Below are positions 1 to 55,619 of a DNA stretch of 64,000 nucleotides, piece by piece. Numbering within the stretch: the first letter of the stretch is position 1; each line of letters opens with the position of its first letter. The position numbers and the translations under genes were made by a program. Below the pieces are notes generated by a model that ran no database searches, was not told the origin of the DNA, and was given only the letters and a program-made list of their open reading frames with translations. The DNA comes from Bolinopsis microptera (taxonomy: Eukaryota; Ctenophora; Tentaculata; Lobata; Bolinopsidae): NCBI RefSeq assembly GCF_026151205.1, contig NC_087084.1, forward strand, positions 906,312 to 970,311, in the 5' to 3' direction.

Positions 1-1880
1 GGGGAGGGAAAGGTTTAAATTGGGGGGGGGGTTCCCGGGGCCCAAAGGCTGGGGGGGGGAATTTTAGGGGGGTTCCCCAGGTTCAAGTTGGAGGGGGGAT
101 TTTGGGGGGGGGTTACCGGGGTTCACAGCCTGGGGGGGAAAGGGTTTTTGGGGGGTTAAACCAGGCCCAGCTGGGGGAGGGATTTGGGGGGGTTTTTACC
201 GGTTCCAGTTGGGGGGGAGGGATTTTTTAGGGGGGATTTACCTTTTTCCGTTTGGGGGGGGGGGAATTTTTTAGGGGGGGGTTCCGGTTAAGGGGAAAGG
301 GGGGTTTTTGGGGGGTTCCCGGGTTACAGTGGGGGGGGGATTTTGGGGCCCGGGGGGGGGTTCCCCCCCTTGGGGGGGGGGAAATTATTAGGGGGGGTTT
401 TACAGGTTAAAGTGGAGGGGGGATTATTGGAGGGGTTTAAACCAGGTTCCATTTTTGGGGGGAGGGATTTTTAAAGGGGCGGGGGGTTCCCCCGGGGGGG
501 GGGGGGGTTTATTTGGGGGGGTTTTCCCGGTTTCACCGTTGGGGGGAGGGATTTTTTTGGGGGGGTTACCGGTTCCCATTGGAGGGGGGGATTTTTTGGG
601 GGGTTCCGGTTCCCACCTGGAGGGGGGGGGTTTAAATTGGGGGGGTTTTCCCAGGTTCAACCCGGGGGGGGATTTTAGGGGGGTTCCCAGGTTCACGGGT
701 TGGGGGGAGGGGGGGATTATTGGGGGGGTTCCCCAGGTTCCACCGGGGGGGTAGGGATAATTGGGGGGGGGTTAAACCAGGTTTTCACAGGGGGGGGAGG
801 GTTTTAGGGGGGTTACCGGTTTTCACACCCGGGGGGGAGGGATTTTTGGGGGGGTTCCCGGGTTTTACGGGTGGAGGGGGGATTATTGGGGGGGTTTAAA
901 GGGTTAACAGGGGGGAGGGGGGATTTTTTAGGGGGGGGGGGTTCCCCCCAGTCTGGGGGAGGGTTTTTTAAGGGGGTTTAAACCATTTTTTCCCCACCGG
1001 GAGGGGGGTTTTATTTGGGGGGGGTTCCCCGGTTCACGGGGGAGGGGGGTTTATTGGGGGGGGGGGGTTAAATTTTCTGGGGGAGGGTTTATTAGGGGGT
1101 TTTCCCAAGGTTTCAAAAGCGGGGGAGGGAGGGGTTTATTGGGGGGTTTACCGGGTTTCCCAGCCTGGAGGGGGGTTTTTGGGGGGGGTTCCCGGTTCCC
1201 CAGCCTGGGAGGGTTATTAGGGGGGTTACCCGGGGTCCCCCAAGCCTGGGGGGGAGGGTTTTATTGGGGGGAGGTTACGGGGTTCCCCCCGGGTTGGAGG
1301 GGGGGATTTTAGGGGGGTTCCGGGTTTTCCCCCTGGGGGGGGGGGAAAAAAATTGGGGGGGTTTTAACCGGCCCAAACCCTGGAGGGAGGGATTATTAGG
1401 GGAGGTTACCAGGTTCACAGTCTGGAGGGAGGGATTATTAGGGGAGGTTACCAGGTTCACAGTCTGGAGGGAGGGATTATTAGGGGGTTACCCAGGTCCA
1501 CAGCCTGGAGGGAGGGATTATTAGGGGTGGTTACCAGGTTCACAGCCTGGAGGGAGGGATTATTAGGAGAGGTTACCAGGTTCACAGCCTGGGGGGAGGG
1601 ATTATTAGGGGAGGTTACAAGGTTCACAGCCTGGAGGGAGGGATTATTAGGAGAGGTTACCAGGTTCACAGTCTGGGGGGAGGGATTATTAGGGGCGGGG
1701 GGTTCACAGTCTGGGGGGGGGGGGGGGTTATTAGGGGCCGTGGGGGGGGGGGGGGTTCACAGTCTGGAGGGAGGGATTATTAGGGGAAGTTACCAGGTTC
1801 ACAGCCTGGGGGGAGGGATTATTAGGGGCCGTGGGGGGAGGGGGGTTCACAGTCTGGGGGGAGGGATTATTAGGGGGTTA
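1..1880. repeat. G-rich 42-bp minisatellite, degraded at its left end
   Basis: From about 1,380 to 1,880 the unit is close to 42 bp, with a core like ggagggagggattattagg followed by ggttaccaggttcacag. Leftward the same core persists but G-runs and T-runs vary erratically in length. That pattern suits either a decaying array or poorly resolved homopolymers near a contig end. The open frames through it are repeat translation (Gly-rich) and are not counted as genes. Confidence 0.85.
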
Positions 1881-2054
1881 TCTTGGCATACACTTCTACT
1901 TTACTTTACAAGTTAACAGCAAATAGTGGGAATAGTTAGACAGGAACATGTTTTGGGACTTATAAACTTTTGTACCATGGTGATATTTTCCTTATTACAT
2001 ATCACCAAATTCACCATGGTGATATTTTCGTACACCATAATAAGCTAATGGATG

Positions 2055-5000
2055 TTACCATGGTGATAATATCGTACTTAGTGTTGTACAGTCGTTGCCA
2101 GGCAAGCTGCCAGGTTGTTTAGCGGACCCAGCAGGGCACTCCTCACACTGAGTGTTGTGTACAGCGTCAGTACTGTAGTAGTTGTCAGCACAATCTTCAC
2201 ACTTGCCGTTCTTAAGAAGGAACTTTCCAGCAGCACAACCTGGGGTATGTTTATACTTTTATATAGGGTATATAGTAGGATATGTTTATAGTTATAGATA
2301 GTTTATATTTAATATACTTAGAGTTTACTACCTGAGGTGAAATGTAGAAAAAGTATACTGTAAAGTACACTGTAAAGTACACTGTGAAGTACACTGTGTG
2401 TAGAACAACAGTTGAAGAGGAAGGTGTATAAAAGCTAACCAGCAAAACACTGCTCAGGACTGGTAGCCCCTCTGGGCACGTTAGTAACGGGTGTTTCACC
2501 AGGACACTCTACACAAGCTGCCCCATCCACGCTGTAGGTATTTTCCGGACATTTCTCACATCCTGTCTCTGCGCCCGGCTGTTTTCCCGCTCCGCAAGAT
2601 GTGACTTCTTGTGCGGTTTCAGTCGGTTCCTCCGTAACTATCTCAACTGCAATGAGAAGATACACTTAATCTCTACATGCCTTACCTTACTGAGAGAGCA
2701 AAGAACAGCAGCAAAAAGGGGATGGTCTAGGTTTGTATGGGGGCTCCCGGCTCTTGACCCACAACTAAATGTGAGAGGAGGAGTTTTAAATAAGATCGTT
2801 TAGGTTTATATTGGGGGGGGGGGGTGTCACCCCCTGTATTGCTGCTGTTATTTGAATGGGGGGGGGGGGGGGGTTTGGGGTGACTCCCCTGTATTGCTGC
2901 TGTTATTAGAGGGGGGGGTCTCCCCCTGTATTGATGCTGTTTTTACAGAGGGGGGGGTGACTCCTCCCTGTATTGATGCTGTTTTTACAGAGGGGGCGGG
3001 GGTGACTCCCCCTGTATTTCTGCTGTTATTTGAATGGGGGGGAGGGGGGGGGGTTTGGGGTGACTCCCCTGTATTGCTGCTGTTATTAGAGGGGGGGTCT
3101 CCCCCTGTATTGATGCTGTTTTTACAGAGGGGGCGGGGGTGACTCCCCCTGTATTTCTGCTGTTTTTTACAGAGGGGGTGGGGGTGACTCCCCCTGCATT
3201 GCTGCTGTTTTTACAGAGCATCTGTCCAATACTTTCAATAAAAATTAGACCTAACGGGGTTACTCAATCCACCATAATTTTAAATCAGATGTGAAGGGGG
3301 GATGTGAAGGGGGAGGCACTGCACTGCATATAGGGCCCGATGTAATTGCTATGACCAGTTTACTGGTCAACTGGTGTTTCGGTGTCCCCAATTTTGTTTA
3401 CACTGGGTCACTTTTCAAGGCTTGTAAAGATGTGAGGTCATTCAGCGAAATTTTCTTTGAAATAAAATGATGTATTTGTGTAACAATTTGAAAGTTTATT
3501 GATAACAAAAATTATTATTGATAATAAATAATTATTTATAAACTGAGTTTATTTATCAGCTTTGAAACGGAAAGTTGATATTCGTCCAACAACCACTTAC
3601 TTGTTCCTGTTGTTGAGCCTGTGGGCGCAGCAGTTGTAACTTCCACATCTCTGACTGTCTGTCCTTTACGCTTCATATTTCCGAATTCTAGGGATTTTAT
3701 TGATTTACACTCAATAAAAACTTTGTGTAATGTATATATGAGGGACCACATGCAAAACCGGTATATCTGAACGTATACCAATTTTGCGCAGGTAGCTCAT
3801 AGTCTTCAGGGTGAAAGGGTGCATCTTTGGAACTTTTTTTGAACAATTTTGAAGAAATTTTTGAAAAAAAGTGAAATTTTATTTTTCCAAAACTGGTATA
3901 TGTTACAATATACCATTTTAGCTTTTAACAATCATGAAAACAAAATGGTATACCTGCAGATAGACCACCTTCAAGAAACTTATCTTCTATAAAACCGGTA
4001 TATCTATACACATTTTATAGACTTTAGCCAACCCAAATGGTATATCTTCAGATATACCATTCTCAGTTAAATTATTTTATTGTTTATAATATAGAAAAAA
4101 TGGTATATCTTGAGATATACCAGTTTTGGTACAATTCTAGTTTTAAAAATGGTATATAGACAGATATACCATTTTTAAGAAGTGTTTCTTACACATGATA
4201 TAGAATCTTTAAATCAGTAAAATACATTTATCTCAAAACTATCAAAAACAGATATACCAGTTTTGCATGTGGTCCCTCATATGTAAAATGTATAATGTAT
4301 AATGTGTAATGTACAATGTATATATATATATACTATAATATACATAATGTCAAGAGCAGGGATATGTTTTCATATTCTAAAATGTAAATGTAAATACATG
4401 TACTAACTACTGACATGATGAACTATATTATATACTACTGGAATACAAAAAATATAATAAAAGTTACGAAGCTTACCCTCTTCGGTGGCACAAAGAAATT
4501 GGGCATTGTAGTCTTTATGATAGTTCGTGTTTGTACTTTCTGCGTCTGGAACAGCACCTTCTTCCAACTTCATAATGTAACAAAACTCAGCCTCATCACA
4601 CGCTAGGATAAAACAAAATGAGTTTTCTCATTTTATCGGCTGGTCTTAATATTTTGATAGTTAATATTATATTTCATTGTTGATTGTTTATGATTGTTTA
4701 TCAATATAGTATACATTATACAGTAGTAGTAGTAGTTACCAATATTACCTTTAGCGTTAGTTCTTTTCTTGTCTGCATTTTTGTAATGTATAATGTATAA
4801 TGTATAATGTATATATGTGTAATGTGTAATGTATAATGTGCAATGTGAAATGTATAATGTGTAATGTATAATGTATAAGGTATAATGTATATATGTGTAT
4901 ACTGTGTAATGTATAATGTATATATGTATTATGTACAATGAAAACAACGATTCTACAAGCTCAAAGTTTCATGCAAATGCAATCATCAGTGTCAGCATAA

Positions 5001-8000
5001 CTTACTAAATTACTACGGGTATCGGCCTTACAAAATGACACGAAAAAGGAGATGGTTCTGAAATGCACAAAAATGAGTTTTGTTCATGTTTTATTATCCA
5101 GATAGGTAGTTCAACAGGTATATTTTTCTTCCCGGGGGTTGATTTGATTGAAAAACCGTAAATTTTGCGATAAAAATTGTCATCTTTGAAATCTTCCAAA
5201 AAAACATGCCTTACAAAATGACAATTTCGTCACGGCTGTCATTTTTTAACAGCAGCCTATAGAAATGTGATTTCACCTAGGACAGTTAGATAAATATAAT
5301 AGATTGAAGATTAGAATAGCTTTTACAGGAAAAAGGATGATTAAAAAAAGTTGGGCAATTTCGCGTGAGATAGTGCCTTACAAAATGACAACCCAAAACG
5401 GCATCACTTCAAATCCGATTTGGGAAAAAGTTTCATTATTCTTTCACGTGTCTTACTGTTAGATATATATGTTGTTTATATTATACCAGTTCTGCTTTTA
5501 CCAAAATATATTTAAAAAGGAACATTTTTTATACTTTGAAAAATTTTAAAAAAAGTCATTTTGTGAGGCGTAAAAATCATTTTTTGTTTTCATACTTGAA
5601 CACAGTATTTGGTTATATTTGATATTTTCTATGACTGGATAGATCACTTTTCAGTGTTTAGTTAACGTTTGACATGTTTTAGGAGTTGTTATTACTCTCT
5701 GCTTTCACAAAATAGAAGCTTTATTTCGTTGAGTTTTGAAATCAGAGTTTGAAATCAAAGAGTTTGAAATCAAAGTTTTGATATCAGAACTGCACTTTTT
5801 TAATGCTACTTGATTGTTAACTGTCAGATTATGAATATTTTGAACTCCTTCTTATATTGACTGTCTCTGATCCATTTTAGATGATGAAAATAATTCAATC
5901 TGAAACATTGTCATTTTGTAAGGCTTTTCGGTGTCATTTTGTGAGGCATTTTGATCAAAATTGATGATCAAACAAACACATTTAGGCTCATCATGAGCTT
6001 ACTGGGTTTAAGAATACCAATAATTAGGCAAGGGGCATCCAATATAAATATGCCATCTTTGTATCATAAAATAAAACTGTCATTTTGTGAGGCATAACAC
6101 TGTCATTTTGTGAGGCTAGGTCATTTTTTTGTCATTTCGTCTACTAAAGTCACTAAATCAGTTTTTTTATTTGACCAGAGTAGTCTTTGATTGACATAAG
6201 TCATGGTAGTACCTGGTTTTCTGGGGTTAAATTCAAAACTTTGGTCTCCATTCTGGGTAACAGTTAGGCGGGGCAATGACTGAACAGCAAAAACGTCCAT
6301 ATTTATGTAAGAAATATAGATTCTATGTCATTATCATTCCTTGGGAAGTGTTAATTAATGCTTTTTCTTTCATACAGTAAAAGGAATAGGGTCAATGTAT
6401 AGGGAACCTAAGCTACAGCATGGTCTATGTGGGCTGTCATTTTGTGAGGCCTGTCATTTTGTAAGGCCGATACCCGTAAATCCATATTTTCCTTACAATC
6501 TCCTTCATAAAATTAACTTAAACTAAACTAAATCAAAAACAAAATCAAACGAAACGAAATGAAAATTAAATACAAGAACAAAAGACCCGTTTCAGTTCAC
6601 ACACAAGCTCTCTCAAACTCGAGAAGCTACGAAATCAGACGGAGCTATCTAAGAAAATATGGGAGTTGAAAGATAAACAAACACCATATAAAATATCTTG
6701 GAAAATAATCAAACATGCTCATCCGTACAAGGGGGGTACGAAAGATTGTCATCTCTGCCTTACTGAAAAACTTTATATTATTTTAAATAAAGATGGCAAT
6801 CTATTAAATAGGAGGAGGGAACTCATAAGTAAATGTAGGCACACCAACAATTTTATGCTGAAGAAATGCTTTTAGGAATACTTTATTTTAATTTTAGTTT
6901 TTGTTCTTGTATTTAATTTTCGTTTCGTTTCGTTTGATTTTGTTTTTGATTTAGTTCAGTTAAGTTAATTTCATGAAGCAGCTTGTAAGGAAAATATGGA
7001 TTTAGTAATTTAGTAAGTTATTCTGACACTGATGATTGCATTTGCATGAAACTTTGAGTTTGTAGAATCGTTGTTTTCATTGTACAATGCTCCCCTCCCG
7101 GGTAGAGCACTCTTGAAACTGGATTTCTCCAAAAGAAACATCATATATGTATAATGTACATATATATGTAATGTATGATGTATAATGTATATATGTGTAA
7201 TGTGTAATGTGTAATGTATAATGTATAATGTATAATGTATAATGTATAATGTATAATGTATAATGTATAATATACCTTCAGTTCTTGTCTTGTCTGCATC
7301 ATCCTGTGTACACTCATCGGGCAGGTTCACTCTGGGGTTGTAGCAGATCGGACAATTCTCTTTGCTGTAGTCTTCTAGGGCATATCCGGCTGAAATTACA
7401 TTCGTTGCTTTAACTGCAATAAGTAGTAGTAGTAGTTCAATAAATGATGTTGAACTTGATAAGTTGATATCCATAACAAATAATTACATTTTTACAGTGG
7501 GTCAATATTTGAGCAGCACTATTTGAGTATTTGTCCTATGCGGCGCACTAGGAGGCGCACTATTTGTCCTATGCGGCGCACTAGGAGGCGCACTATTTGT
7601 CCTATGCGGCGCACTAGGAGGCGCACTATTTGTCCTATGCGGCGCACTAGGAGGCGCACTATTTGTCTTATACGGCGCACTAGGAGGCGCACTATTTGTC
7701 CTATACGGCGCACTAGGAGGCGCACTATTTGTCCTATGCGGCGCACTAGGAGGCGCACTATTTGTCCTATACGGCGCACTAGGAGGCGCACTATTTGTCC
7801 TATACGGCGCACTAGGAGGCGCACTATTTGTCCTATACGGCGCACTAGGAGGCGCACTATTTGTCCTATGCGGTGCACTAGGAGGCGCACTATTTGTCCT
7901 ATGCGGCGCACTAGGAGGCGCACTATTTGTCCTATGCGGCGCACTAGGAGGCGCACTATTTGTCCTATGCGGCGCACTATTTGTCCTATGCCATTAGGGC

Positions 8001-8393
8001 AAATACTCAAATAGTGATTTGCTCAAATGGAACTTAAATAGTACTAGGAGGCGCACTACCTAATACTATGGTAACTAACTGTAACCATGGTAACTAGGAG
8101 GTTTACTACCTAATACTACTGTAACTACAATTACTGTTTGAAATAGTTTGTTCTGAAATTTTCATAAAATGATACAGAATTATACAGCAATTAACTTATA
8201 AACAATGACTACAAAGAATGTTTAAACATGCTCAGGCTGGTTAGGGCAGAAACTAATAAACAGGATTGTTTATTAGTTAATTAATTTCAATTAATAATTA
8301 ATTAATTTTAACATGATGGATAAAAGTGTACGTACCATTTGATATCTTTATCAAAGCCAAACAAGAAAGAGCCAACAGAGTCATGACTTTCAT
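2055..8393 (-). CDS. Secreted cysteine-rich protein with TNFR/ephrin-receptor-like Cys repeats, seven exons
   Basis: Spliced minus-strand gene with exons 8393-8336, 7413-7276, 4772-4749, 4602-4477, 3687-3601, 2646-2440 and 2239-2055. Every junction is AG/GT and every phase matches, giving 274 residues and a TAA stop. Exon 1 encodes a signal peptide (MKVMTLLALSCLALIKIS). The C-terminal ~130 residues hold repeated C-x2-C pairs (CEKCPENTYS, CVECPG, CEDCADNYYS, CEECPAGS). These resemble the short Cys-rich repeats of GCC2/GCC3 or TNF-receptor-like extracellular proteins. A Thr/Ser-rich stretch (VTTAAPTGSTTGT) precedes them and may be an O-glycosylated linker. No transmembrane segment is seen, so the product is probably secreted. 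Exon 3 is only 24 nt and resembles the end of exon 2. Family and function are inferred; the exon structure is read directly. Confidence 0.8.
2805..3215. repeat. Minisatellite with G-runs and ctgtattgctgctgtt core
   Basis: Intron of the Cys-rich gene. Units of about 55-60 bp alternate a run of 7-16 G with gtgactccccctgtattgct and gctgtttttacagagg. Open frames on both strands here are repeat translation. Confidence 0.85.
3739..4279. mobile_element. 541-bp MITE with ~30-bp terminal inverted repeats and TA target duplication
   Basis: The left end reads TGAGGGACCACATGCAAAAC and continues to about 30 bp. The right end (4250-4279) is its reverse complement with one mismatch. TA lies immediately outside both ends (3737-3738 and 4280-4281), as with Tc1/mariner-type elements. 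The interior is AT-rich and full of ggtatatc/gatatacc motifs in both orientations. No coding potential is seen, so it is non-autonomous. It sits in the intron between exons 4 and 5 of the Cys-rich gene. Confidence 0.85.
4787..4931. repeat. taatgta-type AT microsatellite, left of the palindromic element
   Basis: Tandem taatgtataatgta units with occasional tatatgtg variants. A matching array in the same orientation lies at 7145-7272, so the palindromic element is bracketed by the two. Confidence 0.85.
5016..6476. mobile_element. 1,461-bp MITE with TIRs and TA target duplication
   Basis: Left end CGGGTATCGGCCTTACAAAA is repeated in reverse complement at the right end. TA flanks both sides (5014-5015 and 6477-6478). 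The motif gtcattttgtgaggc or its complement recurs at least eight times inside the ends, which looks like clustered subterminal transposase-binding repeats. No transposase frame is visible, so it is non-autonomous. Confidence 0.85.
6570..6875 (+). pseudogene. Retroelement C-terminal fragment (GIY-YIG endonuclease type)
   Basis: An open frame from about 6570 to the TAG at 6873-6875 reads ...RFSSHTSSLKLEK, then NQTELSKKIWELKD, ISWKIIKHAHPYK and CHLCLTEKLYII, ending with RRRELISKCRHTNN. The order (Arg-x-x-x-His, ELSKxIWxLK, ISWxI, CxLCLxEKxxI, ExxSxCRH) is that of C-terminal endonuclease regions carried by many invertebrate retroelement proteins. The catalytic N-terminal half (GIY...YIG) and the whole RT are missing. 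It lies in the core between the inverted arms. Family assignment is from remembered pattern, not a search. Confidence 0.65.
7145..7272. repeat. taatgta-type AT microsatellite, right of the palindromic element
   Basis: Same orientation and unit as the array at 4787-4931. It runs directly into the splice donor of exon 2 of the Cys-rich gene (donor GT at 7275-7274 on the minus strand). Confidence 0.85.
7523..7996. repeat. 33-bp minisatellite (cgcactatttgtcctatgcg unit)
   Basis: About 14 near-identical 33-bp units in intron 1 of the Cys-rich gene. Because 33 is a multiple of three, 163-codon frames stay open on both strands (RRTRRRTICPM and RLLVRRIGQIV repeats). They are repeat translation with no splice or start context, so they are not called as genes. 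Confidence 0.9.
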
Positions 8394-8832
8394 CTTCTTG
8401 AGACTTATTTTTTAGTAAAAATTAAACACTAGCTATAAGCTTTCTAAAACTTTTTATTCTGCGCTAACTTTAACTTATAATTAATATTAATAACTCACAA
8501 AAGAATAACCCTCTAATTTCTCAGTTTTAACTCATTGCTTATCTGGTTAACATTGGTTAGGAGATTTGTTTTGGACCATTGGGAGTCTCATATTTACGTT
8601 GACTGCTCTTTCACAGTTTATTATTAAGCTTTCAAGCAGTATACTATTTTGTTTTCTATATTTTTTCAGACTTTTAGTCTAGTTATACATTAATTTATCA
8701 TATTTTATTAAACTAAGGTGTAGTATTGCCAGATCCCAGTTCAATTTGCAACGGAGTTTTATATTAACAGGAAGCGATGTAACAAAGTCGATATATTTTA
8801 ATGTTGCCATGGAGTGGCAAGTCCCCAATGGG

Positions 8833-8857
8833 GATGTATGGGGACTCCCCATACATC
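8833..8857. repeat. 25-bp perfect palindrome with one central base
   Basis: GATGTATGGGGA, one C, then TCCCCATACATC. The 12-bp arms are exact. It lies about 440 bp upstream of the start codon of the Cys-rich gene and 40 bp from a transposon copy. It may be a cruciform or a transposon relic; no function is inferred. Confidence 0.7.
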
Positions 8858-8895
8858 GTGGTCCATTAGTTTCATTGCGTCTTAATATATTACTA

Positions 8896-9443
8896 GTGTA
8901 ACCCGGCCCTCGGCCGGGATTTCACTGCCGCAGTTAAAAAGGGTAGGAGTAATTACCCGCTGAGTCAAAACCCGCATTAGGCGAGCAATTCTATTCGGAG
9001 TGCCCTCACGTATCCAATAGTATCTTAAACAATAGTATCTTAAACAATAATCAATAGAAATTAACCCTTATTAACTCCGGACCACACCCGCAAATTTGAA
9101 AACATGCATTACATTGTCGTATCAAAGTATGAACTCTCTCTACAGTCCAAACAGACCGCTATATGAGCGATCCCTCCCCTAATAAGTTTATAGTATTCAT
9201 GACAATGTAATTATGATATATGTACCAACGCTACCTACATAATATGCAGTAATGGGAGATTAAGCTGCTCAAGCCATTTTATGTAACATTTGTGGTACAA
9301 AACCATCAATTAAACCACTAACCACCTACCGATTTAAAAACCCTTTACCATTTAACTTTGTCAGAGTTTTGTCGGCACTTTACCGAAAAACCCAGCCCCG
9401 TAACTCTTACCGTTTTCTTGATTAAGCCGCTCGGAAATTACAC
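8896..9443. mobile_element. Short, internally deleted copy of the GTGTAA element family
   Basis: Begins GTGTAACCCGGCC with the hairpin CCCGGCC-CTC-GGCCGGG and ends AAATTACAC. The first ~130 bp match 62,052-62,175. The remainder from about 9050 matches 63,390-63,816 with scattered substitutions. The ~1.2-kb interior of the longer copy is absent. Ends share a short GTGTAA/TTACAC inverted repeat. No intact frame is present. Confidence 0.75.
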
Positions 9444-11226
9444 GCACACAGACGAACAGAAAACACTCATTATGGGATTATTAAGGTGATGAGCTTGATG
9501 GGCAACATTCTTTGATGTTGAAGATATGCGAAGAAATCTTGGTGTGATCCCAGAATAGGCGATGGTTTTCGTCCATGATGGAATCCTAGTTTTGAAACGT
9601 TAAGACTGCCCCAAATTGTAAACCAAATTGTAACCAGCCTATTAGGCCTGCTGGGAAAATGACCATTTGTGTGCACCTCTTAGGACTTTTAGCATGAACT
9701 GAGGTGTTCAGGAGTTAGATGAGACAAATAGGAACAGTTTGCAATTAAAATTCATAACAAAAGGTTTTTTTTTCCTCTTGCTCCGAATGGTGGACGAGCC
9801 CATCATTTGGGGACTATTTTGAACAATTTTTGACTTTTTTTAAATGAGGACTCAAAATAATTTGCTCAAGTTTTCAGGAGTCACAAACAAATCTCCCAAC
9901 CCTTTATGTAAACATACTAAGAGATGAGTAACATTAAAGGAAAATTGAGGAAATGAGGAGGGTTACTAACTGGGGCGTTTTTTTGGGACACCCTGTATTT
10001 GCACACCCTTACTCTACAGTTAAACACCATGTAGTCTACCGAGTGCAAATAAAAGTCCAGGAGCGGTTACTTGGATCAAGAAGAATAGCGACAGTGAGGC
10101 TTAATAGCGAGACCATGATGTCCACAATCTTAGCTAATAATAGCGCGCGAGTCTGGCCGATCAATACAGGATTACAAAAGGTTACACCACAACAATGCAG
10201 AGATACAGGATTACAAAAGGTTAAACCACAAGAATAGAGAGGTTGCGCTGCTGTAACCCAGTATTGCTACCAACCAGGCTCCTCACAATACACTGGGAGA
10301 AGGTTATTCTCTCTCTCACAATTGGAATATTAGAATCCTTTGTTTTTTAATTAAATCTGGCCTGATCTGACCTTTTACATCATGACAATATGATTTCCTT
10401 GGATTAAACTGTATCTTAGTGGTGTGTAGAAAGAATACACTAAATGAGCTATAGATATCAATATGAATATATTAGTGCATGGGTTTGTGCACTGTACAGC
10501 ACTACTCCACTACTGCACCAATAGAGTGGCTAACAGGAAATTATATGAAACATAAAATGGTTTCACCACACATTGACATACCCAGCTATAAAACTACCGA
10601 AAATAGCAAAACGGAGTCTACTAGTTACCATAACAACCACAACAAAACTCACAGTAATACTTAAACACATCTGTTAGGGTAGGTAACCAGTCAATTGGTG
10701 TTACCATAGCAACACTACCATATAAGGTAATGATACCATAGGAACACTACCAGATAAGGTAATGTTAGTGATTAAGTTTCAAGTAACCGTAAAATTGGTA
10801 ATATTTTTTCGCTCTTATGAGTGGGTGAATCATTTATAAAACATCAAAATAACCGTAAAATTGATTAAAATATTGATCACGTGCAAAAGTAAAGCGAGTC
10901 TCACACTCCACCAGTAGTACAGTATAGATATATAGTTTTATGAAGGAGTAAGTATTATAGTATAGTATATTATAGTATAGATAAAGCCCTGCAAGTAAAA
11001 TCCTCGTTATAGTAAGCAAGATAATACACTATGTAGCTATGTGTACGGCTCATAAACTTAATAAATATTTGGTCTTTCCTCCGTACTACCATTTTTTTTT
11101 CTGCGCGGTATTTAATTTAATATTAAAGTATTTACTGTTATTTGCAGGTAGTTTTAGGGTTTCTACTTAACCTGCTGTACGGTTAGTCTCTACAGTAACT
11201 TAACCCCCTAACACTTCACCTCTCAG
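9444..11226. other. Stretch without a recognised gene
   Basis: Mostly unique AT-rich sequence. A 94-codon frame at 9953-10237 (plus) has no recognisable domain. A motif of the type gttaccatagcaacactacc followed by atataaggtaatg at 10,690-10,770 recurs near 19,440-19,500 and 19,875-19,915. No VPS13-like exon upstream of 11,227 could be recognised. Confidence 0.5.
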
Positions 11227-55551
<44,325 letters not shown>

Positions 55552-55599
55552 ATGGTTTTAGTAGTATGGCAAGCTAGCATAGCTGATATATTATATTGT

Positions 55600-55605
55600 A
55601 ATAAA
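55600..55605 (+). terminator. AATAAA polyadenylation signal, probably VPS13
   Basis: AATAAA 49 bases after the proposed TAA stop at 55,549-55,551, followed by acatacacattccacaactgtgtttg, which is GT-rich. The position supports 55518-55551 as the terminal exon. Confidence 0.6.
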
Positions 55606-55619
55606 CATACACATTCCAC

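Larger units (their letters stand above)
4933..7087. mobile_element. Palindromic (fold-back) element, split by a younger MITE
   Basis: The right arm, about 6899-7087 (189 bp), is the reverse complement of a left arm made of 4933-5015 plus 6479-6584 (83 + 106 = 189 bp). The left arm is interrupted exactly at a TA by the MITE at 5016-6476. Without that insertion the element is about 690 bp: two 189-bp arms around a ~300-bp core carrying a GIY-YIG-type retroelement fragment. Arms begin tgtacaatgaaaacaacg. I could not find a convincing target-site duplication. It may be a foldback element or an inverted duplication. Confidence 0.75.

Noticed and set aside
7519-8014. Overlapping 163-codon frames on both strands (Arg-rich and GQIVRLLVRRI repeats)
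   Set aside because: 33-bp minisatellite within an intron of the Cys-rich gene; symmetric open frames are a property of the unit.
9953-10237. 94-codon plus-strand frame as an upstream VPS13 exon
   Set aside because: No recognisable VPS13 text, no matching splice sites, and low-complexity repeats near its end.
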